Shown: positions 25,606 through 36,735, numbered from the stretch's first letter. The stretch: 64,000 nt of DNA from Candidatus Hydrogenedentota bacterium (GCA_019637335.1 JAHBVV010000014.1:94109-158108), one strand, 5' to 3'. Notes: generated from the sequence alone by a model not told the origin. A program made the numbers and translations.

Positions 25606-26091
25606 ATGGACGATTTGATGGAACCGCTGATGCGGTATGACTGGGGTGGGGAGCGTGCGAGCCTTTACGCCATCGATGGCGCTGTTCGGGAGGCGCATGG
25701 CGATCCGGAACGGCTTCTGGCGATAGAGCGGGCCTTGATTGGGGTGCTGCAATCGGACGCGCCCGTGCCGGCGAAGGAATACGTCTGCCGCCAGCTCGCG
25801 CTGATCGGTTCGGCGGCGAGCGTTCCTGTCCTGGCCGGGATGCTGGCCGACGCGGCGTTGCTGGACCGCGCCCTGTATGCGCTCCAAGCCATCCCGGACG
25901 GCGCGGCGGGGTCCGCGTTGCGGGAAGCGTTGCCGGCCGCGACGGGGGCGGCCCGGATTGGGATTGTGAACGCGCTGGGCGAACGCCGGGACCCGGGGTG
26001 CAAACCGGCGTTGGAAGCGGTGGCGGATGATGGGGATCTGGTCTTGCGGGCGGCGATACAGTCGGCGCGGCGTAAGATTGGGGCTGTATGA
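25606..26091 (+). CDS. HEAT-repeat-like alpha-helical protein
   Basis: A 161-residue soluble protein. From about residue 40 it consists of paired helices of HEAT type: VCRQLALIGSAASVPVLAGML, ALYALQAIPDGAAGSALREAL, and a segment from IGIVNALGERRDPGCKPALE to the end. HEAT units mediate protein contacts, and no enzyme motif is present. GGAAG precedes the ATG. Short HEAT proteins of this kind often sit near oxidoreductases in related genomes, which agrees with the Gfo/Idh/MocA gene downstream, but the role is unknown. Confidence 0.7.
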   Translation: MDDLMEPLMRYDWGGERASLYAIDGAVREAHGDPERLLAIERALIGVLQSDAPVPAKEYVCRQLALIGSAASVPVLAGMLADAALLDRALYALQAIPDGAAGSALREALPAATGAARIGIVNALGERRDPGCKPALEAVADDGDLVLRAAIQSARRKIGAV

Positions 26092-26122
26092 ATCGGGGTC
26101 GGGAATGGGGCGGCACCTTCGC

Positions 26123-26300
26123 GGCTTATTTGGACAGCCGGGACGGCTATCCTACCTTGCAACGATCTTGACTATGGCTTATTTGGACAGCCGGGACGGC
26201 TATCCTACCTTGCAACGATCTTGACTATGGCTTGTTTGGACAGCCGGGACGGCTATCCTACCTTGCAACGAGTTTATTTTGGACAGCCGGGACGGCTATC
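26123..26300 (+). repeat. 53-base tandem array of the AGCCG/GGA/CGGCT hairpin
   Basis: The ggacag hairpin units start at 26132, 26185, 26238 and 26281. The first three have a period of exactly 53 bases and near-identical flanks (cttgcaacgatcttgactat); the fourth is shortened to 43. The array fills the gap between the HEAT and oxidoreductase genes. It is not CRISPR, because the units carry no unique spacers. Confidence 0.93.
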
Positions 26301-26333
26301 GTGCTTTGTCCTGGCTATTGACTGGGTAATGCG

Positions 26334-27797
26334 ATGAAGAAATCTTCCGATGCGCGCGTTTCTTGCGCAACACCGATCAGCCGACGGCGCTTTCTTGGCC
26401 AGTCGGCGGCGGCGGCGGGCGCCTTTGCGGTCCCGACGATCATCCCTTCTTCCGCGCTGGGCGGGGACGGGGCGGTGGCTCCGAGCGAACGCGTTGTGCT
26501 GGGCCAGATCGGGCGGGGGATGATGGGCCGGGGGCACCTGGCGCATTTCTCGCAGAACAAGCTGGTTCAGCTGGTGGCGCTGGCGGAGGTGGACCGGGTT
26601 CGGCTTCTGGAGGGCCAGGCGGAGGTGGAGAGCCACTATGCGGAAGCCCGGGCCAGCGGCAGCTACCACGGCTGCGCGATCTACAACGACTACCGGGAAT
26701 TGCTGGCGCGGGACGACATCGACGCGGTCTCCATTGCGACGCCGGACCACTGGCACGCGCCCATATCCATCCACGCCGCCGAGGCGGGTAAGGATGTCTA
26801 CTGCGAGAAGCCCAATTCCATCTGCATTGGCGAGGGCCGCCAGCTTGTTGAGGCGATCCGCCGGAATGGGCGGGTATTCCAGAATGGGAGCCAGTACCGG
26901 ACCATTCCGCGGATCCGGCGGGCCTGCGAATTCATCCGTAACGGCGGCCTGGGCCCGGTTAAATCGGCCTTTACGCTGTGGAACGGGATCGGCGGCGCGG
27001 GCAAGACAGATCAGATTCAGCCCTACTGCGGAATCATTCGCGGCCGCACGACTGGATCGTCCAGTATCCCGCTGGATTTTGCGCTGCCCGGCTCCCCGGT
27101 TCCCGACGGGCTTGACTGGGATCTATGGGTCGGCCCGGCGCCGTGGCGCCCGTACAACCCGGCCTACCACAGCAACCCGATGCCGGGCGTTGTGCCTTGG
27201 GCGTTCTGCGAGGATTTCGGCGTGGGCGCGTCGACGTGGTATCACTCCCACGCGGCGGACGTGATGCAGTATGCGCTTGGCTTCGAGGAGAGCGGCCCGG
27301 TGGAGATCGTGCACCCGGACGACGGCGAGTTCCCCACGATGACGTACCGGTACGAGAACGGCGTCACGCTGCACCTGGTGGAGGGCTGGGGCCAGCTCCA
27401 GGAATTGTACGGCGCGCTCCCGGAAGGCGCGCAGGTCAGCGGGAGCTTCGGCGGTGTGGCCGTTGGCGAGCGCGGCTGGCTGTCGGCGCTGTACGGCGAG
27501 GGCGGCATCGCGGGCGGTCCCGAGGCGCTGATGGCGGAATTTGACGACCCGAAGAACGACCCGCCTCCCGGCAGCCGCGACCACCACACCAACTGGCTGG
27601 AGTGCGTCAAGACCCGGGGCAAACCGTCCTCGCACGAGGAAATCGGGCACCGGGGCGCTTCGCTCGGGCACCTGACGATCATCGCGTGCAAACTGGGGCG
27701 GTCGCTGAAATGGGATCCGGCGCGGGAGGTTTTCCCCGAAGACGAACAGGCGAACCGGCTGATCAACCGCGCCAAACGGGCGCCCTGGTTTATTTGA
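26334..27797 (+). CDS. Tat-exported Gfo/Idh/MocA family oxidoreductase
   Basis: The 487-residue protein begins with a Tat signal (SRRRFLGQSAAAAGAFA). The Rossmann motif is GQIGRGMMGRGH, and YCEKP places the family lysine at K159. Substrate-domain features such as ATPDHWHAPISIHAA and WYHSHAADVMQYALG follow. These enzymes oxidise or epimerise sugars and cyclitols with NAD(P); exported ones usually carry tightly bound cofactor. The C-terminal HHTNWLECVKTR and ASLGHLTIIACKLGR segments are typical of the exported subgroup. Confidence 0.93.
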   Translation: MKKSSDARVSCATPISRRRFLGQSAAAAGAFAVPTIIPSSALGGDGAVAPSERVVLGQIGRGMMGRGHLAHFSQNKLVQLVALAEVDRVRLLEGQAEVESHYAEARASGSYHGCAIYNDYRELLARDDIDAVSIATPDHWHAPISIHAAEAGKDVYCEKPNSICIGEGRQLVEAIRRNGRVFQNGSQYRTIPRIRRACEFIRNGGLGPVKSAFTLWNGIGGAGKTDQIQPYCGIIRGRTTGSSSIPLDFALPGSPVPDGLDWDLWVGPAPWRPYNPAYHSNPMPGVVPWAFCEDFGVGASTWYHSHAADVMQYALGFEESGPVEIVHPDDGEFPTMTYRYENGVTLHLVEGWGQLQELYGALPEGAQVSGSFGGVAVGERGWLSALYGEGGIAGGPEALMAEFDDPKNDPPPGSRDHHTNWLECVKTRGKPSSHEEIGHRGASLGHLTIIACKLGRSLKWDPAREVFPEDEQANRLINRAKRAPWFI

Positions 27798-27897
27798 GCT
27801 AAACAGAAGGGCGCTTCACCCACAAGCGCCGGCGCTGTGCATTGCCAGGGCGCCGGGACGCGCGAAACGGCGATTCCCGCCCAGGGAGGCTTTATCG

Positions 27898-28908
27898 ATG
27901 AACGGCCATACGCGGATCGCTCCCCTTCCGCCGGTGAAGGATCGGCGCACCCGGCTTATCGCGCTGGGTGTGGTTCAGTTGTGCTTTGGCGCGCTTTGCG
28001 CCCTTTTTGCCGTCCTGATCATTTTCAGCATGTTCGCAATGCGCGCCTTGGGACAAGAAACGGCGGCGGGAATGAACCCGCAAATGACGCTCATGGGCAT
28101 GGCGTTCTACTGCGCCATCGCGGCCTGGTTCATCACCATGGGCGTGGGCTCGATCCTGGCGCGCCGGTGGGCGCGCGCCCTCATTCTGACCAGCGCCTGG
28201 ATTTGGCTAGTCTGCGGCTTATCGGGCACGGTATTCCTGGGAATGATGATGGGGGACATGTTCGACATGATGGCCGCGAATGGACAGACCCCGCCGGGCT
28301 TCGCGCAGGCCATGAAGATCTCCATGATCGTCTTCTCCGCGGTGTTCTACGTGGCCTTTCCCGGCGCCCTTGTACTTTTCTATCGTGGCGCGGACGTGAG
28401 GGCGACCTGCGAGTACCGCAATCCCGCGCCGAGCTGGACCGATGCGTGCCCGATGCCGGTTCTCGCCCATGTCCTGCTCTTTGTCACGCTGTCTGTGTCC
28501 ATGCTCCTGATGGGCGCCTACAACTGGGCGCTTCCCTTTTTCGGCGTGATACTGAGCGGACCCGGGGGCGCCGCGGCGGCGATCACCGTTGCCGGGTTGA
28601 GCGCCGGGCTGGCCTGGGGCGCCTACAAACTGAAGCCCGCCGCCTTATGGGGCTCCGCCGCCCTGGTCCTCGCGTGGGGCGGCTCCGCGTTCGTCACCTT
28701 CATACGCGCGGACCTGATGGAATTCTACGAGAAGGCGGGCGTGCCCCCGCAGCAACTGGACATGATGCGGCCGCTCCTGGAGACGGGCGGATTCCAGAAG
28801 CCCATGTTGATTGGAATTCCGCTGTGGGTAGTCGCCCTGCTGGCGCTATTGATCTACACGAAACGCTACTACGGCGGCGCGGACGCGCCCGATCCCGATC
28901 CCGCCTGA
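27898..28908 (+). CDS. Polytopic membrane protein of unknown function
   Basis: The 336-residue protein has about eight hydrophobic helices, for example ALGVVQLCFGALCALFAVLI, WARALILTSAWIWLVCGLSG and WVVALLALLIYTKRYYGG. The loop PAPSWTDACPMPVLAH resembles the short motif seen in related uncharacterised membrane proteins. GGAGG lies 9 bases before the ATG. No transporter or enzyme motif is recognised. Confidence 0.72.
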   Translation: MNGHTRIAPLPPVKDRRTRLIALGVVQLCFGALCALFAVLIIFSMFAMRALGQETAAGMNPQMTLMGMAFYCAIAAWFITMGVGSILARRWARALILTSAWIWLVCGLSGTVFLGMMMGDMFDMMAANGQTPPGFAQAMKISMIVFSAVFYVAFPGALVLFYRGADVRATCEYRNPAPSWTDACPMPVLAHVLLFVTLSVSMLLMGAYNWALPFFGVILSGPGGAAAAITVAGLSAGLAWGAYKLKPAALWGSAALVLAWGGSAFVTFIRADLMEFYEKAGVPPQQLDMMRPLLETGGFQKPMLIGIPLWVVALLALLIYTKRYYGGADAPDPDPA

Positions 28909-29112
28909 ATCGGAACGCCGCCAGCCCGACTACCCAACAGCGCCATCGTTACACGCGAGCACCGTGCCCCACCACGCCCCCGGATGCTATGCTGTTCCCA
29001 CGGGGACTTTCCGCCGCCGTTCTGGCATTCCGGTCCCGCGTTAACATGCTCGGGAGCGCCTGCGCCCGTACTGGCGCCGGGCCCCCTTCCCGCAAACCGA
29101 TGGATCTTCGCC

Positions 29113-30897
29113 ATGAAACGTATCCTCGCCGCTCTCCTTCTGCTCTGTGTTCCCGCATTCGCTGAGCCGCTCGTCTATCTGGATATGGAGCCGGTGCTCG
29201 CGCGCTACGGAGACGACACGATCCTGCAATACGATACCCTGAAGCTGGTGGCTTCGCTGCAGGGCCTCGTCAATCGTGATGCGCCGCGCCTGGCGATCCG
29301 CCTGCTTCGCGGGACCGGGCAAACGGGCCCCGTGAATGTGGACGACTACTGGCTGGAGATTCTCCAGCAAGGCTGGCTGAAGGATCGGGAGATTCTTCGT
29401 ATCGACAGCCTGGATGCGCTCTTCGCCCGCTTCCCGGAAGCCTTGACGGGGGCGGTGCTCTGGGATCCGAAGGTTCCCGCCACCTCGAATGTGGCGTCGA
29501 CCATCTGCGGCGTGGAGGGATGGCTGCCGGTTCGCGCGGGCGGCGCGCTCTATGATCAAGCCGTCGCCGCGGGGCCGATGCTTCCGGTGAAGCTGTCGCT
29601 CGTGGACCGCTTCGATGGCGGTGAGTCGGGCAGTGCGAAGTGCGACGCCTACCTCTGGGCAAAGCGAGCGTATCTGGATGCGGGCCGCTGCAACGACCGC
29701 CTGCTGGCCTATTGTGTGGACGCCTTCTCTCAGAAACCGACGGAGCCCGGCTTTCAGTATCCGGACTTGGACAACGCCGTGCTCGCGAATCAGGACTACT
29801 ATGTGGCGAAGCAGGCCTTCTTCTTTGATCTGAGCCCCTGGGCCGACGAGACGCCAAACGACGACCCCAACCAGCCACCCGGTACGGACCGGGCCACCTT
29901 CACGGCCATTCTGAAATCCCTCGCAGAGCAGAATGGCGGCGACGCCATGGCGACGGTATCGGGGTTCACGCCGTGGAACCAGAAGTACACGGACCATGGC
30001 AACGCAGGCGGGAAGCACGGCGGCGTGCACACGGAATGGGAGCACGTGGCGCTGGTTTCCGCGTACAACGCGATCCTGGACGCGGACGCGTTGGGCATGT
30101 CCGGCCTGGCGAACGCTTCGGCCTACCGGCACTATCCGCTGCGCGAGCGCTACACCCAGACGCCGCCGCCCCCCCGCGCGCTGGAGGCGAAAACCTACGT
30201 GCTCGTGTACATGGGTGATTACGATTCCTCCGCGTGGCTCTCCCGCAATATCCCCAAGGTTTGGGACGATCCCGCGCGCGGCACGCTCCCCATGGCCTGG
30301 GCCTTCAATCCCAACCTGTCGGATCGCATACCACACATCTTCAACCACGTCTTCTCAACCAGGACGGATCAGGACTGGTTCATCGGCGGCGACTCCGGCG
30401 CGGGCTACCTGAACCCGAACCTCCTCACGGGGGACCGGCTCGGCTCCGGCCTGCCGGATGCGCTCGATCTGTGGGTGCGCCACAACCAGCACTACTACAC
30501 CCGCTTCGACTATTCGATCACCGGCTTCGTGATCAACGGCTTCCACGGCGACATGCCCCTGGCGGTCCAGCGGGCCTACGCGAAGTTCTCGCCCCGCGGC
30601 GTGGGCATGCAGCTCGGATTCGCCCAGCCTGTGGTCGATGGCGCGCCCTTCCTGCGCCATGCCCGGGACCTCTACCCCAACCTTCGCAATCTCGATGGCG
30701 CTGTTTTCGAAATCATGGCGTCAGCGGACGGCGCGGAGCCCCAGTTTCTCATTTTTCGGATGATTTTGCAGAAGCCCTCCACTGTCGCCGCCCTGATCCA
30801 GCGCCTGAAGGAAACCCGCGGCGAACGGAATTGGGACTTCTGCGACCCCTATACCTTCTTCGACCTCTACAAGCAACATATCAGCCCGCCGCCATAA
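29113..30897 (+). CDS. Exported GxGYxYP-family protein (putative glycoside hydrolase)
   Basis: The 594-residue protein starts at 29113 with a signal peptide (MKRILAALLLLCVPAFAEP). The motif GDSGAGYLNP, with preceding VYMGDYDSSAWLSRNIP and WAFNPNLSDRIP, identifies the GxGYxYP domain, a putative polysaccharide hydrolase family named after this glycine/tyrosine motif. The N-terminal third matches the associated GxGYxYP N domain (LKLVASLQGLVNRDAPRLAI). Its target polymer is unknown. The stretch upstream back to 28909 shows no feature. Confidence 0.85.
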   Translation: MKRILAALLLLCVPAFAEPLVYLDMEPVLARYGDDTILQYDTLKLVASLQGLVNRDAPRLAIRLLRGTGQTGPVNVDDYWLEILQQGWLKDREILRIDSLDALFARFPEALTGAVLWDPKVPATSNVASTICGVEGWLPVRAGGALYDQAVAAGPMLPVKLSLVDRFDGGESGSAKCDAYLWAKRAYLDAGRCNDRLLAYCVDAFSQKPTEPGFQYPDLDNAVLANQDYYVAKQAFFFDLSPWADETPNDDPNQPPGTDRATFTAILKSLAEQNGGDAMATVSGFTPWNQKYTDHGNAGGKHGGVHTEWEHVALVSAYNAILDADALGMSGLANASAYRHYPLRERYTQTPPPPRALEAKTYVLVYMGDYDSSAWLSRNIPKVWDDPARGTLPMAWAFNPNLSDRIPHIFNHVFSTRTDQDWFIGGDSGAGYLNPNLLTGDRLGSGLPDALDLWVRHNQHYYTRFDYSITGFVINGFHGDMPLAVQRAYAKFSPRGVGMQLGFAQPVVDGAPFLRHARDLYPNLRNLDGAVFEIMASADGAEPQFLIFRMILQKPSTVAALIQRLKETRGERNWDFCDPYTFFDLYKQHISPPP

Positions 30898-31047
30898 GCG
30901 CGTGGCGGCGTCCCGTTCGCCCTGCGAGGCTTCTCCCCCCGTTCCGCCCGCTTCGGTCGCTCCCGTATCTCCGCGCCGGCCCTGGCCGAATACAGGATTG
31001 CCGGGCTCGAGCCGGAAGGGGTCGGACGCCATCTGGGCGGTCTTTGA

Positions 31048-34000
31048 TCAGGCGGTGGCCCCGCCTCCGGCGTTCACCTTCTCATCCACCGCCGCGCCCT
31101 TCGGGTCCGGGTGGAAGAGCGAGTAGACGGCGGGGATCAGCACCAGGGTGATGAGCGTGGAGCCCGCGAGGCCGCCGATGACCGCGCGGGCGAGGGGGGC
31201 CTGCGCGTCGGCGCCCTCTCCGATGCCGAGGGCCAGCGGCATGAGGCCGAGCATGGTGGTGAGGGTGGTCATGAGAATGGGCCGGAGGCGGCGGCGCCCG
31301 GCCTCGGCGACGGCGTCGCGGGTGTTCATGCCGTCTTCCGTCCGGAGGCGACCGGCCTGATCGACGAGCAGGATGGCGTTGTTCACGACGATTCCGCCGA
31401 GCATGATGCACCCGATATAGGACTGCACATTGAGGGTGGTGTCCGTGAGGTAGAGGGTGAGCAGGACGCCGATGGCGGCCATGGGCACGGAACACATTAC
31501 CACGAGCGGGTCGCGGAGGGACTCATACTGGCAGGCCAGCACCATGTACACGAGCATCAGGGCGAGTATCATGGAGATAAGCAGTTCCCGGAATGACTCC
31601 TGCTGCTCCTCGTAGTTTCCGGCGACGGTAAGGTCGTAACCGGCGGGACGGGCGATCAGGTCCAGCGCGCGATCCACGTCGCGCGCGACCGAGCCGAGAT
31701 CGCGATCGACGACGTTGGCGGACACGGTGGCGATACGCTGCTGGTCCTTTCGCTGGATCACCTGCGGCCCCCGGCCCTCGGCGGCGGCCACGAGATTGCG
31801 CAGGGCCACGCGTTCGCCCGCGGAGGAAGTCAGCGTCAGGTCCAGCACCTCCTCGATTGTGAGCCGCTCGGCGTCACGAAACTGAACGAGTATTCGGTGG
31901 GAATTGCCCGCGTCGCGGAATTCACCGGCCTGCGTTCCCGCGAAGGCCGTTTCGATGGCCTGGGCGACGTCGCTGACGCTGAATCCCAGGTCGGCGGCCT
32001 TGTCCCGGTCGACGGTCAGCTCCTGCTGTGGAATGCCCTCGTCGATGCTGGAATTGATGTCGAGGACGCCGGGCACCTCCGCCATTTCCTCCATCGCTCG
32101 CCGCGAGAGCAAATCGAGGGTATCGAGATCGAAGCCTCGGATCTCGACGGTAATGCCCTCTTCGCCGCCGAGAATCCGGTTGAGTAGGAACTGGCCCTGT
32201 GGGGCCAGGACGCGCAGCTCGGTACCCGGGATCCGGCCGCTCAGCCGCTGGCGGAGGTCGTTGGCAATTTCGGTGTTGGAGCGCTGGCGGTCCCTGGCGG
32301 GCACGAGGGTCATCCAGAGCGACAGATTTCCACCCGCGCTTGCGCTGGCCGACGTGGAAATGGCCTCGGGAACGGCTGGATACACGATCGACTCGATCCG
32401 CAGCGCCTGCTCGTTCACGATATCGAGGCGCGTGCCAACCTCCAGCTCGCCGTGAATTCGGACCTGCCCCTCGTCGCTCGGGGGGAGGAACTCGGTGCCG
32501 AGGAGGGGAATCAGGAAAAGCGACATGCCGAGGAGGGCGGCGGCGGCGGCGATGGCCAGGGCGCGATTGCGCAAGACGCTTCCGAGCAGGTCCCGGTAGG
32601 CGCTGTCCAGCTTGCGCAGGGCCCGTTCGGAGGCATCGGAGACTCTTCCGATGAGGCTGAACTGGGCCTTGTGTTTCTTGTGCAGCTCTTCGGGCGACTC
32701 CACGAGCTTGGAGGCGAGCATGGGCACGAGGCTGAGCGACACCAGCAGCGAACAGACCAGGGAGAAGACGATTACGTAGGCGAGTTCCTGGAAGAGTATC
32801 CCGGAGACGCCCTGCACGAAAATCATGGGCAGGAAAATGACCAGGGTGGTGATGGTGCTGGCGACGATGGCGGTGGCGACCTCGCCGGCCCCGCGGACCG
32901 CCGCGGCGCGTTTGTCTTCGTGGAGCTCGTCGCGCCGGCGGAAGATGTTTTCCAGGACGACGATCGAATTATCCACCATCATGCCGACGCCCAGGGCGAG
33001 GCCGCCGAGCGTCATCAGATTCAGCGTGAACCCGCCGAAGTAAACCAGGGCGAAGGTGGCAATGACGGAAATGGGGATGGCGAGGGATATGACCACGGTG
33101 CTGCGGAAATTGCGCAGGAAAAAGAGGAGCACGAAAACGGCCAGTCCGCCGCCGTAGAGGACGGATTGCGCGACGTTGTTAATAGAGCGCTCGATGAAGT
33201 TGCCCTGGTTGCTAACGGCGATCACCTCGATCTGTGGGAAGTCGCGGTTGACCGCCTCCACTTCCCTGAGGATGGCGCTGGACACTTCGACGGTATTCGC
33301 GCCCGACTGCTTCCGGATGCCGACGCGGACGCCGCGCTTGCCGTTGATGCGCTCGATGGACGACTCCTTCTCGTGGGTATCGAGCACCTCGGCGATCTGG
33401 CCTATCGTGACCGGGGCGCCCCCGCGCATGGCCACGACGGTCTCCCGGATCTGGTCAACGCTGGCGTATTGCGCGGGCGCGCGCAGGGTGACTTCGTAGC
33501 GGCCCTGCTCGATCTTGCCGGCGGGCAGGTCGAGGTTGGCGTTGCGCACGGCGGCCAGCACCTGGTTCAGCGGCACGTCGAGGGCATTAATCCTCGCGGG
33601 GTCCAGCGCGATCCGGATCTCGCGAACCCACCCGCCCCAGAGGTCCACCTGCGCGACGCCGGGAATGCGGCCGAAGCGGTAGCGCAACTGGTCCTCGATC
33701 AGCGTGGTGAGTTCGACGGGGTCGAGATCGCCGAGGACGCCGAGGATAACGACCGGAAAATTTGTGATATCGAATTTGCGGACGCGGGGGCGGGTAATAT
33801 CGTCGGGAAGCTCGTTGATCTCGTCTTCGATGCGGCCCTGCATATCGAGCGAGGCGGTGTCGATATTCGTGCCCCAGGCGAAGGTAACGTCGATGGAGCT
33901 GGAGCCTTCGCTGGAGGAGGAGGAGATTTCCTCGACACCGGGCGTGGTGGCGATGATTTCTTCGAGGATTTGCGTGACCCGCTGCTCCATGACTTCCGGG

Positions 34001-34164
34001 CTTGCGCCGGCGTAGGACGTGCGGACGGAAACGGTGGGCATTTCAACAGCGGGCAGCAGATCGATCTGCACGCGGCTGAGCGAGACCGCGCCCAGCAACA
34101 CCACGATCATGGTCACCATCGTGGTGAGGATCGGGCGGCCTACGCTGAACCTGGGCAGATTCAT
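31048..34164 (-). CDS. RND efflux pump, AcrB/HAE1-type inner membrane subunit
   Basis: A 1038-residue protein of normal RND length. It opens with [20 protein letters not shown] and has two sets of helices separated by large periplasmic loops. The proton-relay region [21 protein letters not shown] carries the conserved aspartate of helix 4. The ATG overlaps the stop of the adaptor gene by four bases (ATGA). No TolC-type outer membrane factor is adjacent, so the pump must borrow one. Substrates cannot be read from sequence. Confidence 0.95.
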   Translation of the reverse strand: MNLPRFSVGRPILTTMVTMIVVLLGAVSLSRVQIDLLPAVEMPTVSVRTSYAGASPEVMEQRVTQILEEIIATTPGVEEISSSSSEGSSSIDVTFAWGTNIDTASLDMQGRIEDEINELPDDITRPRVRKFDITNFPVVILGVLGDLDPVELTTLIEDQLRYRFGRIPGVAQVDLWGGWVREIRIALDPARINALDVPLNQVLAAVRNANLDLPAGKIEQGRYEVTLRAPAQYASVDQIRETVVAMRGGAPVTIGQIAEVLDTHEKESSIERINGKRGVRVGIRKQSGANTVEVSSAILREVEAVNRDFPQIEVIAVSNQGNFIERSINNVAQSVLYGGGLAVFVLLFFLRNFRSTVVISLAIPISVIATFALVYFGGFTLNLMTLGGLALGVGMMVDNSIVVLENIFRRRDELHEDKRAAAVRGAGEVATAIVASTITTLVIFLPMIFVQGVSGILFQELAYVIVFSLVCSLLVSLSLVPMLASKLVESPEELHKKHKAQFSLIGRVSDASERALRKLDSAYRDLLGSVLRNRALAIAAAAALLGMSLFLIPLLGTEFLPPSDEGQVRIHGELEVGTRLDIVNEQALRIESIVYPAVPEAISTSASASAGGNLSLWMTLVPARDRQRSNTEIANDLRQRLSGRIPGTELRVLAPQGQFLLNRILGGEEGITVEIRGFDLDTLDLLSRRAMEEMAEVPGVLDINSSIDEGIPQQELTVDRDKAADLGFSVSDVAQAIETAFAGTQAGEFRDAGNSHRILVQFRDAERLTIEEVLDLTLTSSAGERVALRNLVAAAEGRGPQVIQRKDQQRIATVSANVVDRDLGSVARDVDRALDLIARPAGYDLTVAGNYEEQQESFRELLISMILALMLVYMVLACQYESLRDPLVVMCSVPMAAIGVLLTLYLTDTTLNVQSYIGCIMLGGIVVNNAILLVDQAGRLRTEDGMNTRDAVAEAGRRRLRPILMTTLTTMLGLMPLALGIGEGADAQAPLARAVIGGLAGSTLITLVLIPAVYSLFHPDPKGAAVDEKVNAGGGATA

Positions 34165-35345
34165 ACGGCGGCGCTCCCCGCCTCGTCTTCGTCCGCCGGT
34201 ATGATAATCGCGGAGCCGTCGTCCAGGAGTTGCTGGCCGAGGGTTACGACGCGCCCCTGGAGGCCTTCGCCGGCGACCTGGACGCGGTCGCCCTCCCGGA
34301 GGCCCACGGTGACGGGACGCCACACGACGGACGGGCCTTCCTCTTCGACGATAAACACGCCATCGACATCGGCGCGGGAGGTGAGGGCTGCTTCGGGCAC
34401 GATGGTGGCGTCGGTTTCGCGGGCCAGCTCGATGGTGACTCGAATGAACAGGCCCGGTTTGAGCCGCGCGTCCGGGTTTTCGACCAGTAGTTCGACGCGG
34501 GCCTGCCGCGATTCCTGGCGGAAAATGGGCGAGATCCGGGCCACGCGGGCCGCGAACTGTTCACCGGGAAACGCGTCGGTCTGGAGTGTGGCTTCCTGAT
34601 TCACCGCTATCCGGGCGTAGTCACGCTCAGTCACGAAGATAGTGCCGGTAATTGGAGAGAGCTCCACGATGGAGAGGAGCGGCGCGTTCGCCGATACTGT
34701 ATCGCCCGCGTCAATAAAGCGCTCCGCAACGACACGGCGATCGCTGCCGCCGCTCCACTCCGCGGTGACGATGGTGTAGTCCAGGCGGATACGGGCGGCT
34801 TCGAGGGAAGCCTCGGCGCGCTGCAATTGGGCGCGCGCCACCTCCAGCCGGGCCTGGGCGGCGAGTTGCGCGGTCTTTGCGGCGTCAAGTTGTGATTCGG
34901 AGGCCACCCCGCGTGTCCGGAGCGTCTCGACGCGGCCCAGTTCGCGATTTGCGATTTCGAGGGTGCTCTGCGCCTCGGCGAGGGTAGCTTTTGCGACGGC
35001 CAGGTCGGCCCGGGATTGCGAGACGGCTTGTACGTATTCCTGGTCGTCCAGTTCGACCACGGTTTGGCCGCGATCGACGGGATCGGCCAGATCGGCGGCG
35101 ATACGTTTCACCCTGCCGCTGATTTTCGGGGCCACGATGAAGGCGGAGGTCGCTTCGAGGGTTCCACTGAAGGTCCTCCGGAATACGATGGGCCCGCGCG
35201 CGATGGGGGCGACTTCTACCGGTGCAGGCGGGGCCTCGCGCCCGGCATCGGTGATTTCCGTTGCGCGCCAGTAACCATTGTAAAGTATCCAGCCGATCCC
35301 GGCACTGGTTGCGAAGAAGGCGGCAACGACAATGAATTTCTTCAC
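34161..35345 (-). CDS. RND efflux periplasmic adaptor (HlyD/MFP family)
   Basis: A 394-residue adaptor. A GTG start at 35345 is chosen because GGAG lies 7 bases upstream and an N-terminal anchor ([20 protein letters not shown]) follows at once. A lipoyl-like half ([25 protein letters not shown]), an alpha-helical hairpin rich in Ala/Arg/Glu ([20 protein letters not shown]) and beta-barrel domains ([20 protein letters not shown]) are in the normal order. It bridges the pump to an outer membrane channel. Confidence 0.92.
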   Translation of the reverse strand: MKKFIVVAAFFATSAGIGWILYNGYWRATEITDAGREAPPAPVEVAPIARGPIVFRRTFSGTLEATSAFIVAPKISGRVKRIAADLADPVDRGQTVVELDDQEYVQAVSQSRADLAVAKATLAEAQSTLEIANRELGRVETLRTRGVASESQLDAAKTAQLAAQARLEVARAQLQRAEASLEAARIRLDYTIVTAEWSGGSDRRVVAERFIDAGDTVSANAPLLSIVELSPITGTIFVTERDYARIAVNQEATLQTDAFPGEQFAARVARISPIFRQESRQARVELLVENPDARLKPGLFIRVTIELARETDATIVPEAALTSRADVDGVFIVEEEGPSVVWRPVTVGLREGDRVQVAGEGLQGRVVTLGQQLLDDGSAIIIPADEDEAGSAAV

Positions 35346-35605
35346 GGGAATTCTCCGCTGGCGGCGGAGCAAGTCCGGCGCATGCAGCCCGTTGCTTGGG
35401 GCGCTGCGTAATTTGATCGAAACACGGTACTACTCCGGGGAATTGAGCCGAATTGATGGCTATGGCGTAAACCCGCCGCCCTGCCAGTGTATACGGAACG
35501 CCCCTGTCTTTGTCCAGCGGACGCGCTTCGACTTTACAGGAGACCGCCACGCCCCGTAGACTGGACTACCTCTTTGTGCATCCACGGGTATGGGGATTTC
35601 AAGTC

Positions 35606-36694
35606 ATGTCATCTTTTCGCCAAGGTTGCGTTATTGCCCTCATCGTCTCGGGCGCCATGACCACGCCGGCGCATTCAGAGGCCGTGTGGCCGGACGACCA
35701 ATGGGCACAGCGTGACCCCGCGGACGCCGGACTCGACCCCGCCGTGCTGCAGGACGTTGCCACCTACCTGGGCGGACGGGGCTGCGTGGTTCGCGCGGGC
35801 TACCTGGTCTATGCGTGGGGGGATGTCGCGAAACGGGGCGATGTAGCTTCCGCTGTAAAGCCCTGGTTCAGCACCCTGTTGTTTCTCGCGGTGGAATCCG
35901 GCCGCCTGGAAAGCCTCGACACGCCGATGGCCAGCTTCGAGCCCCGGCTGACTGAAATCAATCCCGACCTGGACCACAAAGATCGGGGAATCACGTTTCG
36001 TCACGCCGCCAATCAAACCTCGTGTTATGGCGTGCGTGAAAAACCCGGCGCCGCCTTCGACTACAACGACTGGCAGATGGCCCTCTTCTCCAGCACCCTC
36101 ATCGAAAAGATCTACGGCGCGACCTGGGACACCGCCGATCGTGTGGTATTGGGTCCGCTGTTGGCGGATATCCTGGAATGTGAAGACGCCCCCACCTTAA
36201 TCGCCTTCGGACCCGAGGGGCGACGCGGTCGTCTCGGCATATCGCCCCGGGATTTCGCGCGCTTCGGATTACTCTACCTTCGGGGCGGGGCATGGCGTGG
36301 CCAGCCGGTGCTCACGCCCGAACATGCGCGGATGGCGGTTTCGAGCCCACTGCCGCCCGATTTGCCGCGGACGTCCGGGGAGTTGGCCGAGATGATCCCC
36401 GGCCAGACGAGCCTGGGCTCGGAGCGCATTCCCGACAACCAGACCGATCATTTCGGCAGCTACAGTTGGCTCTGGTGGGTCAATGGCGTCGACCGCGATG
36501 GAAAGCGGATGTGGCCGGATGCGCCCTTGGATGTGTTCTGTGCGCTGGGCCACAAGAATGGCCAACGGGGCATCGCGGTGATTCCCAGCCTCGATCTGGT
36601 GCTTTCGTGGAACGACACGACCCTGGGTGATCGTCCGGAGCAACCGCACCCCCTGAATGCCGTATTCCGGATGCTGGGAAGGGCGGCGCAATAG
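35606..36694 (+). CDS. Exported serine hydrolase, class C beta-lactamase/penicillin-binding-like
   Basis: The 362-residue protein starts at 35606 with a signal peptide ending near AHSEA. The nucleophile motif is SAVK (SxxK) in DVASAVKPWFSTLLFLAVESGRL, the tyrosine motif is FDYND, and a late GHKNGQRG replaces the usual HGG-type third motif. Family members include esterases, peptidases and beta-lactamases; this one is not clearly a resistance enzyme. It is followed by a sulfatase on the same strand, which has its own predicted promoter. Confidence 0.85.
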   Translation: MSSFRQGCVIALIVSGAMTTPAHSEAVWPDDQWAQRDPADAGLDPAVLQDVATYLGGRGCVVRAGYLVYAWGDVAKRGDVASAVKPWFSTLLFLAVESGRLESLDTPMASFEPRLTEINPDLDHKDRGITFRHAANQTSCYGVREKPGAAFDYNDWQMALFSSTLIEKIYGATWDTADRVVLGPLLADILECEDAPTLIAFGPEGRRGRLGISPRDFARFGLLYLRGGAWRGQPVLTPEHARMAVSSPLPPDLPRTSGELAEMIPGQTSLGSERIPDNQTDHFGSYSWLWWVNGVDRDGKRMWPDAPLDVFCALGHKNGQRGIAVIPSLDLVLSWNDTTLGDRPEQPHPLNAVFRMLGRAAQ

Positions 36695-36735
36695 TCCGGT
36701 GAATGGGGCGCAAACGCGCACCGTTGCGCAATTGC

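Noticed and set aside
26123..26300. CRISPR array
   Set aside because: The 53-base units are direct tandem copies with no unique spacers and no cas genes nearby.
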